From: Gracilimonas halophila
GTDB taxonomy: Bacteria > Bacteroidota > Rhodothermia > Balneolales > Balneolaceae
Length of the DNA stretch: 64,000 nucleotides
Assembly (NCBI RefSeq): GCF_042684365.1
Contig: NZ_JBHULI010000002.1
Span: 283,703 to 347,702, forward strand
Direction: 5' to 3'
Within the stretch, counting starts at the first letter, position 1, and every line of letters begins with the position of its first letter. Positions 53,733 to 61,708 of the stretch are shown here, piece by piece. A program made the translations under genes and the position numbers. The notes under the pieces are model-generated. The model did not search any database, had not been told where the DNA came from, and saw nothing but the letters and a program-made list of their open reading frames with translations.

Positions 53733-54196
53733 GTTCCATTCGTTAGTCCAAAAACAGGGCTGAACCCCATGCTTGTGTACCGGAAGGCTGTTTTGCTTGT
53801 GGCAACTTGGTCACCCTGTAGGCAGGCCTAAAGGCAGCCTGCTCCGAGCATTCGGAGCTTGTTTATATCCTAGTCATTCCTTCATAAATCGGTCCATCGT
53901 CCATCGTCCATCGCAATTCAATCCCACCTCCACGATCATCCTCAGAATCCGCTTTATCCGCGTTCCATTCGTTAGTCCAAAAACAGGGCTGAACCCCATG
54001 CTTGTGTACCGGAAGGCTGTTTTGCTTGTGGCAACTTGGTCACCCTTAGGCAGGCCTAAAGGCAGCCTGCTCCGAGCATTCGGAGCTTGTTTATATCCTA
54101 GTCATTCCTTCATAAATCGGTCCATCGTCCATCGTCCATCGTCCATCGCAATTCAATCCCACCTCTGCGATCATCCGCAGAATCCGCTTTATCCGC
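53733..54196. repeat. Two tandem copies of a 229/235-bp unit
   Basis: GTTCCATTCGTTAGTCCAAA starts at 53733 and again at 53962; a third start lies at 54191-54197 where the tandem stops. The units differ mainly by a 2-base change (CACCCTGTAGG against CACCCTTAGG) and one extra 8-base GTCCATC copy in the second. Apparent frames through it (including 53773-54210) are made by the repeat. Short CGGTCCATCGTCCATCG tandems sit inside each unit. Confidence 0.85.
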
Positions 54197-54305
54197 GTTC
54201 CATTCGTTAGTTTTATTCCCAAAAAATCGATCATCACATATCGCAAATCAATTTGCCTCAAAACCCGAATTTTATATATTGAATGACTTACAAAAAGGAG
54301 AAAAC

Positions 54306-54533
54306 ATGGACGATGAAAATATAGTCAGAGAAGAATTAGTAGAGTGGATCTCAAAGCCGGGGAATGAAGATCTGCTGGAAACGCTGAAGCTTATGAAAGA
54401 AGCAGAGCAGACGGAAGGAGATTGGTATGATGGTTTGACCAAAGAAGAAAAAGAGTCCATAAAAAAAGGGCAAGAAGATCATGAAAAGGGAAGAACATTA
54501 AGCAGCCGGGAATTTTGGGATAAGCATGGCTGA
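54306..54533 (+). CDS. Probable antitoxin of a type II toxin-antitoxin pair
   Basis: A 75-residue acidic, helical protein from the ATG at 54306, chosen for the AAAGGAG box just upstream; an in-frame TTG 27 bases earlier lacks one. Sequence elements are EELVEWISKPGNEDLLETLK and GWYDGLTKEEKESIKKGQED. No DNA-binding fold is obvious. It overlaps the toxin gene by 8 bp, so antitoxin is made first. The class is inferred from the ParE/RelE-like partner. Confidence 0.75.
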   Translation: MDDENIVREELVEWISKPGNEDLLETLKLMKEAEQTEGDWYDGLTKEEKESIKKGQEDHEKGRTLSSREFWDKHG

Positions 54534-54813
54534 GCGAAAGCAATTAGTATGGTCGCTTGAGTCGTCAAATAAGATCCGGGATATCAAAGCATATCTTTTA
54601 GAGGAATGGAGTGAAACAGAAGTCAATAGTTTTTTGCTAAAGCTGAAGAAGTTTGAAAATCGTATAAGTTACTTTCCAAAGCTATACCCTTCATCGTTGA
54701 AATTTCCCCATTTTAGAAAGGCTGTTATTTCAAAACATCAATCGGTTATTTATGAAATTGGCGAGGAAACTATAAAGGTGATAACTATTCTGGATAACCG
54801 TCAAAAGAATTAA
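54526..54813 (+). CDS. ParE/RelE-superfamily toxin
   Basis: A 95-residue basic protein with the RelE/ParE fold pattern: two N-terminal helices (SSNKIRDIKAYLLEEWSETE), a middle strand region (YFPKLYPSSLKFPHFRKAVI) and the C-terminal strand VIYEIGEETIKVITILDNRQ. In this group the ends act on gyrase (ParE) or on ribosome-bound mRNA (RelE); which applies is not clear. It is coupled to the upstream antitoxin and lies inside a repeat-rich stretch. Confidence 0.82.
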   Translation: MAERKQLVWSLESSNKIRDIKAYLLEEWSETEVNSFLLKLKKFENRISYFPKLYPSSLKFPHFRKAVISKHQSVIYEIGEETIKVITILDNRQKN

Positions 54814-54849
54814 GGTTGCAAATTTTAAACGTTAAATGAAGTATTAATT

Positions 54850-55010
54850 CATTATTGAAAATTACCCGCCGGGAATCCATCTTTCCGCTGAATAGCGGGG
54901 TGATGGATGGCTTTGGGTTCCTGTTTCGCAATTCGATCCATCAGTTCAACCATGCCTCAGCGACAATCTGCCAAATCTGCCTCATCCGCGTTCCATTCGT
55001 TAATCCAAAA
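54850..55010. repeat. About 160-bp CCGGGAATCC element, copy 3
   Basis: CATTATTGAAAATTACCCGC then CGGGAATCCATCTTTCCGCT repeat the core of the 51322 and 53559 units, but no 154-bp unit precedes it. It ends with GTTCCATTCGTTAATCC. It sits just after the toxin gene. Confidence 0.75.
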
Positions 55011-55148
55011 TACAGAATGAATTCCTCGCTGAAGTAAAGGATGGCTTGGTTGCCAATTTACCTAAAACCTTGAACCCAACTCAAAACTAAACACTCAAAA
55101 CTCAAAACTAAAATTGCCCCTAACTTTCCATGTTGTTAAAATAAGTCC

Positions 55149-55646
55149 ATGAGTAGTGATGAAAATACAACCACCTTCACCCTTTTTGTGGATATTGACG
55201 GCGTACTGAATACGGAGGCGCATCTGCGGAAGCAGGCAAGGGATACGGGAAGGTCCAGCAATAAGAATTGGTGTCCGACGGCAATGGCGCATCTGAAGCT
55301 GCTGGTGGAGTATTACAACGGACAGATCGTGGTGAGTTCCACCTGGCGGTACGACCATTCCCTCCGACAGCTAAAGGAATTGTTCGAGACCAATGGGCTG
55401 CCGGGGAAATATGTGGTTGGCGTCACACCTTCCCTGATCTACGAAAACTCCGGAAATGTAAACCGCGGGGATGAGATCCGCCGCTGGATCTCCGAGCACC
55501 TGTACACCGAAGAGGTCCCCAGGTATGCCATCCTGGATGATATGGACGAAGGACTAAGCCAATTCGGCGAGCGCTTTATCCAGTGCGACCCCAAGGTCGG
55601 CTTCGCCGATAAGGAAAAGGTGAAGAGGATGGCGGGGTTGGTTTAA
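55149..55646 (+). CDS. HAD-fold hydrolase-like protein
   Basis: A 165-residue protein with the HAD motif 1 FVDIDGVLNTEAH (near 13-25), motif 2 in VVSSTWRYD and the late acid pair in AILDDMDEGLSQ. It resembles the HAD domains used as phosphatases in RNA-repair proteins (the Swiss Army Knife group), though without a ligase. It is clearly more GC-rich than its neighbours, as if from another source. It is flanked by repeat-rich gaps, and no operon partner is seen. Confidence 0.75.
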   Translation: MSSDENTTTFTLFVDIDGVLNTEAHLRKQARDTGRSSNKNWCPTAMAHLKLLVEYYNGQIVVSSTWRYDHSLRQLKELFETNGLPGKYVVGVTPSLIYENSGNVNRGDEIRRWISEHLYTEEVPRYAILDDMDEGLSQFGERFIQCDPKVGFADKEKVKRMAGLV

Positions 55647-56122
55647 AATATTAACCCACTTCGCAAATCGGTCCATCGCACATCTTCCATCGCATTTCAA
55701 CCTTGATCCTCGTTCCGAAGGTCCATCTTTGGAATGCATTCCCGGAAGCTCCGGCTTCCCGTTACTGCTATTGATAGATTGACCTTGGTCGCGTTCCTTC
55801 GCCTCGCCCCACACGCTCTGCGTTGGGGCGTACTTTTTGCAACTTTCCGGCGCCCCTATTGACCTCTGGCTACAATCGTGTTCCTTGTTCTTTTGTGCCG
55901 ACAAAAGAACCAAAAGCTCTCGTCTGCGAAAAAAGAGCTAAAGCTGTCTCCATTTCACTAAAAGAAATCAATGCTCCATCACCGGGCTTGCCTGAAAGTT
56001 AAGTGCCATGCGGTATGATTTCTTTCTTAACGCTGCATTCCGTCATCTTCTTCACGCTCTTTTTTCTAAGGCCGATTATCTGATACAGAAGCCTTAACAA
56101 TAAAGAAATTTGTAGAACTGGT
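55647..56122. other. Gene-free gap with a palindromic ACAAAAGAAC spacer
   Basis: This 476-bp gap is GC-rich at its left end. It holds GTTCTTTTGT / ACAAAAGAAC (55887-55896 with 55901-55910, 4-base loop), a perfect 10-bp stem, within the stretch TTGTGCCGACAAAAGAACCA. The frame at 55554-55913 on the minus strand overlaps the HAD gene and is not believed. CGGTCCATCGCACATCTTCC at 55672-55691 resembles the tandem repeat at 53733-54196. Confidence 0.6.
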
Positions 56123-56368
56123 TTAGGGAAGTTGAATGTGGTTAAGGTAGTTGTCTAAGGTTTCTTCGGTTTGGAAATGGAGTGTTTCATCAGATGAATT
56201 ATCGAAAAAATCATCCAGCTTTTGTTTTGAAGGGAAGAGACGGAATGAAGTTCCTTTGTAGTTGTAGAGATAGAAAATTCCCTCGCTGTGATCATTGAAG
56301 ACTAACAACTCCTCGATCGTTTTGTTTGGAGTTAGATACTCGAAGTTGATTTGTTTGATCCTGTTCAT
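56123..56368 (-). CDS. Small hypothetical protein downstream of the HNH nuclease
   Basis: An 81-residue acidic protein I do not recognise. It has an aromatic-rich first half (YLTPNKTIEELLVFNDHSEG, then IFYLYNYKGTSFRLF) and an acidic helical end. It follows the HNH nuclease gene by only 4 bp on the same strand, so the two are co-transcribed. Such a small partner could be an inhibitor or accessory factor, but that is speculation. Confidence 0.6.
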   Translation of the reverse strand: MNRIKQINFEYLTPNKTIEELLVFNDHSEGIFYLYNYKGTSFRLFPSKQKLDDFFDNSSDETLHFQTEETLDNYLNHIQLP

Positions 56369-56372
56369 ATTA

Positions 56373-57095
56373 TTAACTGGCTAAGATATTTCTAAGACCT
56401 TCGACACTTAAGGTATCCACTTTTCTATGAAGCATTCGGTGGCAGTTTGAGCAAACCAATGCCAAGTCTTTTAGAGTGGTAGTCGTTGAAGTTGAGAATT
56501 CAGAAAGAGGTGTACGGTGGTGGCATTCAATGTATTTGTAGCCAAGCTGACCATATTTTTGGTAGAAATCGAAGGTACATGCTTCGCAGGGTAACCGGCC
56601 TAGTCGTTGAAATTCCCTTTCTTTTTTTCGTTTGATGATATCGGAGTCTCTTTCCCTGTATTTGTGAAGCTTATAGATGACGGTTCCTTCACGTATTTCA
56701 AAAGCTCGGTCGTCTTCCTCATTGATCTTGTAGAGTTCTATAGCCAGGTCAAGATCTTGGCTAACGGCACGTATTCGTTCAGCAATTTTGTGCAATCTAT
56801 CTGTGTCAGATTCAAACTCGTCAAATACTTGTTTATCAAGCTTCCCATAATTTTCCATTCCTTTACCCGAATAAGAAGGGTCAAAAGCTTTGAAGTTATT
56901 CAATTTTAAGTTCACCCCATTTGGATTCCGAAACTTTACCTCATCTGGTCTTATATCATGAATAGGAAGTCGATTCAATAACTTAGACAGTTCAATAATA
57001 TCAGGGTGTGAGCTGGTCATCTTACTTGAATCCATCCTAAAATATAGATCAAGTGCTAAAATTATTTCATCTCTATGCCATTTGGGGTTTCGCAA
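56373..57095 (-). CDS. HNH endonuclease, McrA-like
   Basis: A 240-residue protein with an N-terminal region that begins WHRDEIILALDLYFRM and includes KFRNPNGVNLKLNNFKAFDP, seen in a group of HNH nucleases. The C-terminal HNH fold has zinc Cys pairs Cys170/Cys173 and Cys215/Cys218, and the HNH residues in IECHHRTPLSEF and LALVCSNCHRMLHR. The start is TTG at 57095, as no ATG precedes the first block. It lies next to a C5-cytosine modification system. Some relatives cut methylated DNA, which would be risky here, so it may have another target. Confidence 0.82.
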   Translation of the reverse strand: MRNPKWHRDEIILALDLYFRMDSSKMTSSHPDIIELSKLLNRLPIHDIRPDEVKFRNPNGVNLKLNNFKAFDPSYSGKGMENYGKLDKQVFDEFESDTDRLHKIAERIRAVSQDLDLAIELYKINEEDDRAFEIREGTVIYKLHKYRERDSDIIKRKKEREFQRLGRLPCEACTFDFYQKYGQLGYKYIECHHRTPLSEFSTSTTTTLKDLALVCSNCHRMLHRKVDTLSVEGLRNILAS

Positions 57096-57180
57096 AATCC
57101 TTTATAATTGAGATATAAGTTAAATTGATTATGTTAGCAGTATATTCAATTTTCTAAACAAATTATGTCCGGATTTACAA

Positions 57181-58305
57181 ATGGCTATTAAATTTGAAAA
57201 CAGAGAATACACTGAATTACTTAAAATTATTAGCGCACTTTCAAGATTATTTAGCGAAGGGAAAGCCCCGTATATGAATTATCGAATAGCGGAGAATATT
57301 TTTTGCAGAGCTTTTGGAGCAAAAAATTTAGCGCGAAAAGATTCTTCCTATGATGCCACAATAGATGAGATAGGGGTTGGCTTAAAAACATTTTTACTTA
57401 AAAGTGATAATAGTTTGGAAAAAGTTGCTGAATTTAATTCAATTTCATCAACTTTAAGAGAGTTGAAAGGGAAGAAATTAGCAATTGAAGTAGCAAAGGC
57501 GAGAAATAGTAGAATAAATTCGGCTCTAAGATTATACAATGTAAAAGAAGCGATATATCATTGTGTAGGAAGAAAAGATGGGGTTCTGGAAGTTTTTGAA
57601 AATGATTACTTAAAAGTAGATTTAGGTAATATTAAAATGCTGAAATCAACAAATAGCAATATTGTGAAGTTTGAAGATCAGCATTATGAGTACTCTTATA
57701 ATATTTCTAAATCGACTTTATATAAGCGTTTTACTGTCGGGGAATCTTCTAAAATTGAAATAGAAATAGTTGATGATCCATTTGAATTACTGCTAAACTT
57801 AAAAGATGATTTATTTAAAAAGGAAGAAGCAGAGAGTTTTGATTATGTTGTTCTTCCATTGTATTCTACTCAAAGTAAAAGCAGAGAAGTAGCTGAAAAA
57901 AGTGGGCTAAATCAATGGAATGCAGGAGGCCGTCAAAGAGATTATGGAGAGGTTTATATCCCAAATCCTGCAGATATAAGAAATAAATATCCTGATTTTT
58001 TTCCTTCTCGAGACACACCTTTCAAGCTTGAAATACCTACTGGCGAAATATTTGAAGCGAAAATTTGCCAACAAGATTCAAAAGCATTGATGACAAATCC
58101 TAATAAAGCTTTAAGTGAATGGTTACTAAGAACTATTTTGAATTTAAAGGAAGGTAAATTGGCAACCCGAGAGCATCTAGATTACCTTGGTGTTGATTCA
58201 GTAATAGTCACAAAAAAAGAAAAAGATTACTATACAATAGATGTTATGCCAGTAGGTAGTTATGAAAAATTCATTGATCCAGAACGAAGTATTCAGGCAA
58301 CTTGA
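57181..58305 (+). CDS. Putative restriction endonuclease with C-terminal B3-like DNA-binding domain
   Basis: A 374-residue protein that fits the partner of the adjacent methyltransferase. The C-terminal third resembles the B3-like DNA-recognition domain of the NgoFVII-type endonucleases: NQWNAGGRQRDYGEVYIPNP, then PDFFPSRDTPFKLEIPTGE and CQQDSKALMTNPNKALSEWL. The N-terminal half is not the phospholipase-D-like nuclease of NgoFVII. It has RAFGAKNLARKDSSYDATID and GVGLKTFL, giving Asp54, Asp58 and Lys69, a pattern that could be a PD-(D/E)XK nuclease site. It converges with the methyltransferase gene (13-bp overlap). Recognition site unknown. Confidence 0.75.
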   Translation: MAIKFENREYTELLKIISALSRLFSEGKAPYMNYRIAENIFCRAFGAKNLARKDSSYDATIDEIGVGLKTFLLKSDNSLEKVAEFNSISSTLRELKGKKLAIEVAKARNSRINSALRLYNVKEAIYHCVGRKDGVLEVFENDYLKVDLGNIKMLKSTNSNIVKFEDQHYEYSYNISKSTLYKRFTVGESSKIEIEIVDDPFELLLNLKDDLFKKEEAESFDYVVLPLYSTQSKSREVAEKSGLNQWNAGGRQRDYGEVYIPNPADIRNKYPDFFPSRDTPFKLEIPTGEIFEAKICQQDSKALMTNPNKALSEWLLRTILNLKEGKLATREHLDYLGVDSVIVTKKEKDYYTIDVMPVGSYEKFIDPERSIQAT

Positions 58306-59324
58306 TATTCAACATTGTCTTGAAATTTATAGTCAAGTGATTTCCCAATAGATTCAGCTATAAGTTGAATCACATCAACCGTAACCATGTTTCCTGCCTG
58401 TTTATATAGTTGAGCATCACCTCTTAAATCTGGTAGCTTAATTTCAGGAAACCCTTGAACACGAAAGCACTCTTTTGGGGTTAGTTTTCTTATTCCCGAT
58501 TTATCCTTAATAAGTGGAACATTATGCCCGCCAGTTCCCATATTAGCAGTTAGGGTCGGAAACTCATTGCTTTTATTTTTCCTGACATATTTACGTCTCC
58601 ATTGATATGTTGTATCAGGTGAAGTAACGGCTTCCTTGATTTGATTAAACATTTTATATCGATCATCATAATAAAATCTGTCATCCACCTTTTCATTACT
58701 AAGCATTTCCTGAATATGCTTTTTTGATTTACACTTTTTAGGTGGAAATAAATCTTGAAAAACATCACCGGCATTTTTTTCGTCTTTAATGAGTTCATTC
58801 CATCTATTCTCATCCTTAAAACAAACCATGAAGGTCCTTTCTCTGTTTTGTGGAATGTCTGTTACTTCAGAAGTATTTATAACTTCGACAAAGAAAGAGT
58901 AGCCTCTTTTTCTTATCTCCTTTTCTACAACTTTTATGGTTTTACCATTATCATGTGTGCTGAAATTTTTGACATTTTCTAAAAAAAGAACTTTTGGCTT
59001 ATGTCCTATTTCTTCAAACTCATCCACAAGTCTCATGATTTCGAAAAATAATTCACCTCTTTCATCCTGAAACCCCTTTCTATAACCAGCAATTGAAAAA
59101 GCTTGACAAGGAAAACCTCCTGTTAAAACATCAACAGGTTGAAGCTCAGAAGCTTTTAGGTCATAAATACTTTTTTCAAATAATCGATGATCGTGGTTTT
59201 CGCGATAGGTCTCACAAGCATATTTGTCATTCTCATTTGCCCAAAGAACTCTAAACTTTCCAGTTCTCTCAAAACCCAATTCAATTCCTCCAACTCCTGA
59301 AAATAAACCGCCGACTGTATACAT
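58293..59324 (-). CDS. DNA (cytosine-5)-methyltransferase
   Basis: A 343-residue type II 5mC methyltransferase with the ordered motifs: I LFSGVGGIELGF (7-18), IV GGFPCQAFSIAG with Cys73, VI FLENVKN (115-120), VIII PQNRERTF (159-165), IX in ELTPKECFRVQGFPE-like RKLTPKECFRVQGF and X QAGNMVTVDVIQLIAE. The stretch between VIII and IX is the target-recognition domain. Its start is 2 bp after the vsr stop, so the two are one unit. The whole segment is AT-rich against its neighbours, which fits acquisition with its endonuclease. The methylated base position is unknown. Confidence 0.95.
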   Translation of the reverse strand: MYTVGGLFSGVGGIELGFERTGKFRVLWANENDKYACETYRENHDHRLFEKSIYDLKASELQPVDVLTGGFPCQAFSIAGYRKGFQDERGELFFEIMRLVDEFEEIGHKPKVLFLENVKNFSTHDNGKTIKVVEKEIRKRGYSFFVEVINTSEVTDIPQNRERTFMVCFKDENRWNELIKDEKNAGDVFQDLFPPKKCKSKKHIQEMLSNEKVDDRFYYDDRYKMFNQIKEAVTSPDTTYQWRRKYVRKNKSNEFPTLTANMGTGGHNVPLIKDKSGIRKLTPKECFRVQGFPEIKLPDLRGDAQLYKQAGNMVTVDVIQLIAESIGKSLDYKFQDNVEYQVA

Positions 59325-59326
59325 AG

Positions 59327-59746
59327 CTATTCTTTTATTATTTCTAAATAAAGGTTTTCAAGTCTTTCCAAAGAATCATCTTTTTTCAGCTTACACTCCC
59401 AAAATGTAATTACTTTCCAGCCCATTTTTTTTAGTTTTTTCCTATTAGCTTTATCTCTTTCCTTATTACCGTAAATTTTATTTTCCCAATAATCTATATT
59501 TGATTTAGGCATCTTAAAATGCTCACAATCTTCATGCCCGTGCCAAAAACAACCATGGACGTTAACTACAGTTTTATATTTAGTGAGTTTAATATCAGGT
59601 TTACCTGGCAAATCTTTTGCATGCAGACTGAATCGAAGGCCTTTTCTATGTAAGAACTTTCTTACAATTAACTCAGGCTTTGTATCCTTAGAACGTATTT
59701 GACTCATATTATAACTTCGAGTCTTTGGTTCGTGAACGTCAGTCAT
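59327..59746 (-). CDS. vsr: Very short patch repair endonuclease Vsr
   Basis: A 139-residue nuclease that nicks beside T:G mismatches made when 5-methylcytosine deaminates. The catalytic Asp is Asp51 in GKPDIKL, with His64 and His69 in HGCFWHGHEDC and zinc Cys66 and Cys74 matching the E. coli enzyme. Near its end is GWKVITFWECKL. It is directly followed by the methyltransferase gene, the usual partnership. Its presence supports a C5 product. Confidence 0.95.
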   Translation of the reverse strand: MTDVHEPKTRSYNMSQIRSKDTKPELIVRKFLHRKGLRFSLHAKDLPGKPDIKLTKYKTVVNVHGCFWHGHEDCEHFKMPKSNIDYWENKIYGNKERDKANRKKLKKMGWKVITFWECKLKKDDSLERLENLYLEIIKE

Positions 59747-59853
59747 ATTTATATATTTGTTTACTAAAGTGTATAATTCTTATGCCACTATCACAAATAT
59801 ACTCACAGTTCTTTTGCTATTCATTTCAGCCTATGAATAAAATATACAGAGGT

Positions 59854-59870
59854 AGTGACAATTATCGTCA
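59854..59870. promoter_or_regulatory. Imperfect 17-bp palindrome upstream of vsr (possible operator)
   Basis: GTGACAATTATCGTCAC has perfect 5-bp arms and a partly symmetric centre. It lies 108-124 bp before the vsr start, in the gap shared with the M28 gene. The position suits a control site for the modification genes, but no C-protein gene is present. Chance is possible. Confidence 0.25.
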
Positions 59871-59949
59871 CCCTTAAATCAATTATTCCCAATAACCCCA
59901 ACAAACCCCTATCTTAACCCATCAATCATCACCCAAAAATTTTTGCTCC

Positions 59950-61224
59950 ATGAAATTCCGAAATGCTGTTGCTGTTCTGATCCCACTGCTGATGCTTCTT
60001 TCTTCCTGTGCCTCTGAAAATGAGTCGGCCGATACGATGTCTGATATTTCCTCTATGGATGTGCAGTCGCATATCAGCTTCCTGGCGAGTGATGAAATGA
60101 AAGGGCGCGAGACCGGAACGGCGGAGGAAGCCAAAGCAGCGAATTACATCGCGGACTATTTCCGGGAATACAGACTGGACCCGGCCGGAGAGGAAGAGAC
60201 CTATTTTCAGTCTTTCACCGTGAATATGTCTATCCTTGAAAATCCCCATGCCGCCGACTCCGGTTCTGCCGGTGATAAAAGAATGGCTAAAAATGTAGCG
60301 GGCTTGCTTCAGGGAACCGGAGACTCGGAGGAGCTGATCATCATCGGGGCCCATTACGATCATCTGGGATTGGGTAAATTTGGCTCGCTCAGCAGCAGCG
60401 ATTCTACCATCCACAACGGCGCCGATGACAATGCTTCGGGCACGGCCGGACTCCTGGAGCTGGCGGAGTTTTTTTCTGAAAATCGCCCCGAAACCGATCT
60501 GCTTTTCCTTGCTTTTTCCGGGGAGGAAATGGGATTGCTGGGCTCTCAGTATTACGTAGAAAACCCAACGGTGGATATGGAGAATACGCTGGCTATGATC
60601 AATATGGATATGATCGGGCGAATGAATAACGACCGGATGATGATCTTCGGCGTAGCTACCACGGAGGCCTGGGAACCCATCCTCACGGAAGCCAACACCG
60701 ATTCCCTGGACCTGGATCTCGTTCCCGATGGAACCGGCGCCAGCGATCACACGAGTTTCTATTACAAGGACATCCCGGTCCTGCACTACTTCACCGACAC
60801 CCATGCCGATTATCACCGCCCTTCGGATGATACGGAGTGGATCAATGCAGAAGGTCAGGCCCGACTGCTGCAACACGTAGCCCGTGTCATCCAGCGCCTG
60901 GATGCCATGGATAAAGAGGAATTGGCTTTTGTGGAAGCTCCCGGCGAGCAGCGACAGTCCATGTCCATGGACGGCCCCACTTTAGGTGTGCTTCCGGATT
61001 ATGGTTTTGATGGCGAAGGATTTCGTATCACCGGCGTAAGCAACGGTGGCGCGGCCGAACGCGGCGGACTCGAAGGCGGAGATGTCATCATCAGGATCGG
61101 AGAGATGGAGATCGAGGATATCTACAGCTACATGGGCGCCCTGAATGAACTTGAGCGGGGAACAACGGTCCCGGTTACGGTGGTTCGGGATGGGGAGGAG
61201 CTAGTTTTTGATCTGGAGCTTTAG
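59950..61224 (+). CDS. M28-family peptidase lipoprotein with PDZ domain
   Basis: A 424-residue lipoprotein (signal MKFRNAVAVLIPLLMLLSSC). Zinc residues lie in GAHYDHLGL, GADDNASGTAGLLELA, SGEEMGLLGSQYYVENP, INMDMIGRM and GASDHTSFYYKDIPVL. A PDZ domain follows (about 335-420, GEGFRITGVSNGGAAERGGL). This layout differs from the PA-domain M28 at 19457. The region is GC-rich compared with the restriction genes on its left. It is read alone and is followed by a repeat block. Confidence 0.92.
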   Translation: MKFRNAVAVLIPLLMLLSSCASENESADTMSDISSMDVQSHISFLASDEMKGRETGTAEEAKAANYIADYFREYRLDPAGEEETYFQSFTVNMSILENPHAADSGSAGDKRMAKNVAGLLQGTGDSEELIIIGAHYDHLGLGKFGSLSSSDSTIHNGADDNASGTAGLLELAEFFSENRPETDLLFLAFSGEEMGLLGSQYYVENPTVDMENTLAMINMDMIGRMNNDRMMIFGVATTEAWEPILTEANTDSLDLDLVPDGTGASDHTSFYYKDIPVLHYFTDTHADYHRPSDDTEWINAEGQARLLQHVARVIQRLDAMDKEELAFVEAPGEQRQSMSMDGPTLGVLPDYGFDGEGFRITGVSNGGAAERGGLEGGDVIIRIGEMEIEDIYSYMGALNELERGTTVPVTVVRDGEELVFDLEL

Positions 61225-61251
61225 GGGTTCAATGAATACCAAACCTTAACA

Positions 61252-61405
61252 GTCGTCATCCTGAGCGAAGCGGGGCTGAATGCAGGTTTGGGAGGTTTGT
61301 CGCGAAGGATCACAGTGTATGCTCTGGCAGGCAGTTCGAACTTTGAGATCCCTCGTGTTCAATGCTACTGCCCTTGGCTATTTGGCACGCACTCGGGATG
61401 ACGAC
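61252..61405. repeat. 154-bp inverted-ended repeat, copy C
   Basis: Starts GTCGTCATCCTGAG and ends CTCGGGATGACGAC; the middle is GGATCACAGTGTATGCTCTG (second subfamily). Copy D follows after a 59-base linker whose sequence resembles the E-F linker. Confidence 0.85.
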
Positions 61406-61464
61406 GGAAGGGAGTGTATTTTTAAGTAAGGCTTTGTTTGCTCTTTATATCCCAGTCCCCCAAA

Positions 61465-61618
61465 GTCGTCATCCTGAGCGAAGTGGGGCTGAATGCAGGT
61501 TTGGGAAGTATGTCGCGAAGGATCTCAGTGTATGCTCTGGCAGACAGTTCGAACCTTGAGATCCCTCGTGTTAAATGGCATTGCCTCTGGCTACCTGGTA
61601 CGCACTCGGGATGACGAC
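61465..61618. repeat. 154-bp inverted-ended repeat, copy D
   Basis: The same ends, second-subfamily middle GGATCTCAGTGTATGCTCTG. It lies 213 bp after the start of copy C. To its right, GTGGCCGCCAAGGCCTCATC then TGCCTTCACTACC echo the tail of the 43864 element. With copy C it fills most of the 484-bp gap, and no gene is seen. Confidence 0.85.
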
Positions 61619-61708
61619 TGTTGTGGCCGCCAAGGCCTCATCTGCCTTCACTACCACGGCCACTCCAAAAATCGCTAATAACCGTTCGCTAATCGCATAT
61701 CAATAAAC

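Noticed and set aside
53733..54196. Possible CRISPR array
   Set aside because: There are only two long units of 229/235 bp, not short repeats with unique spacers, and no cas genes are present.
53773..54210. 145-codon frame inside the tandem repeat
   Set aside because: Its peptide repeats only because the DNA unit is duplicated; it has no start context, and the repeat occurs elsewhere without the frame.
55554..55913. 119-codon minus-strand frame after the HAD gene
   Set aside because: It overlaps the HAD coding region and a palindromic spacer; composition looks like chance opening in GC-rich DNA.
59929..60876. 315-codon open frame on the minus strand
   Set aside because: It lies fully antisense to the M28 peptidase, whose zinc motifs and signal peptide are clear; its length reflects the high GC of that gene.
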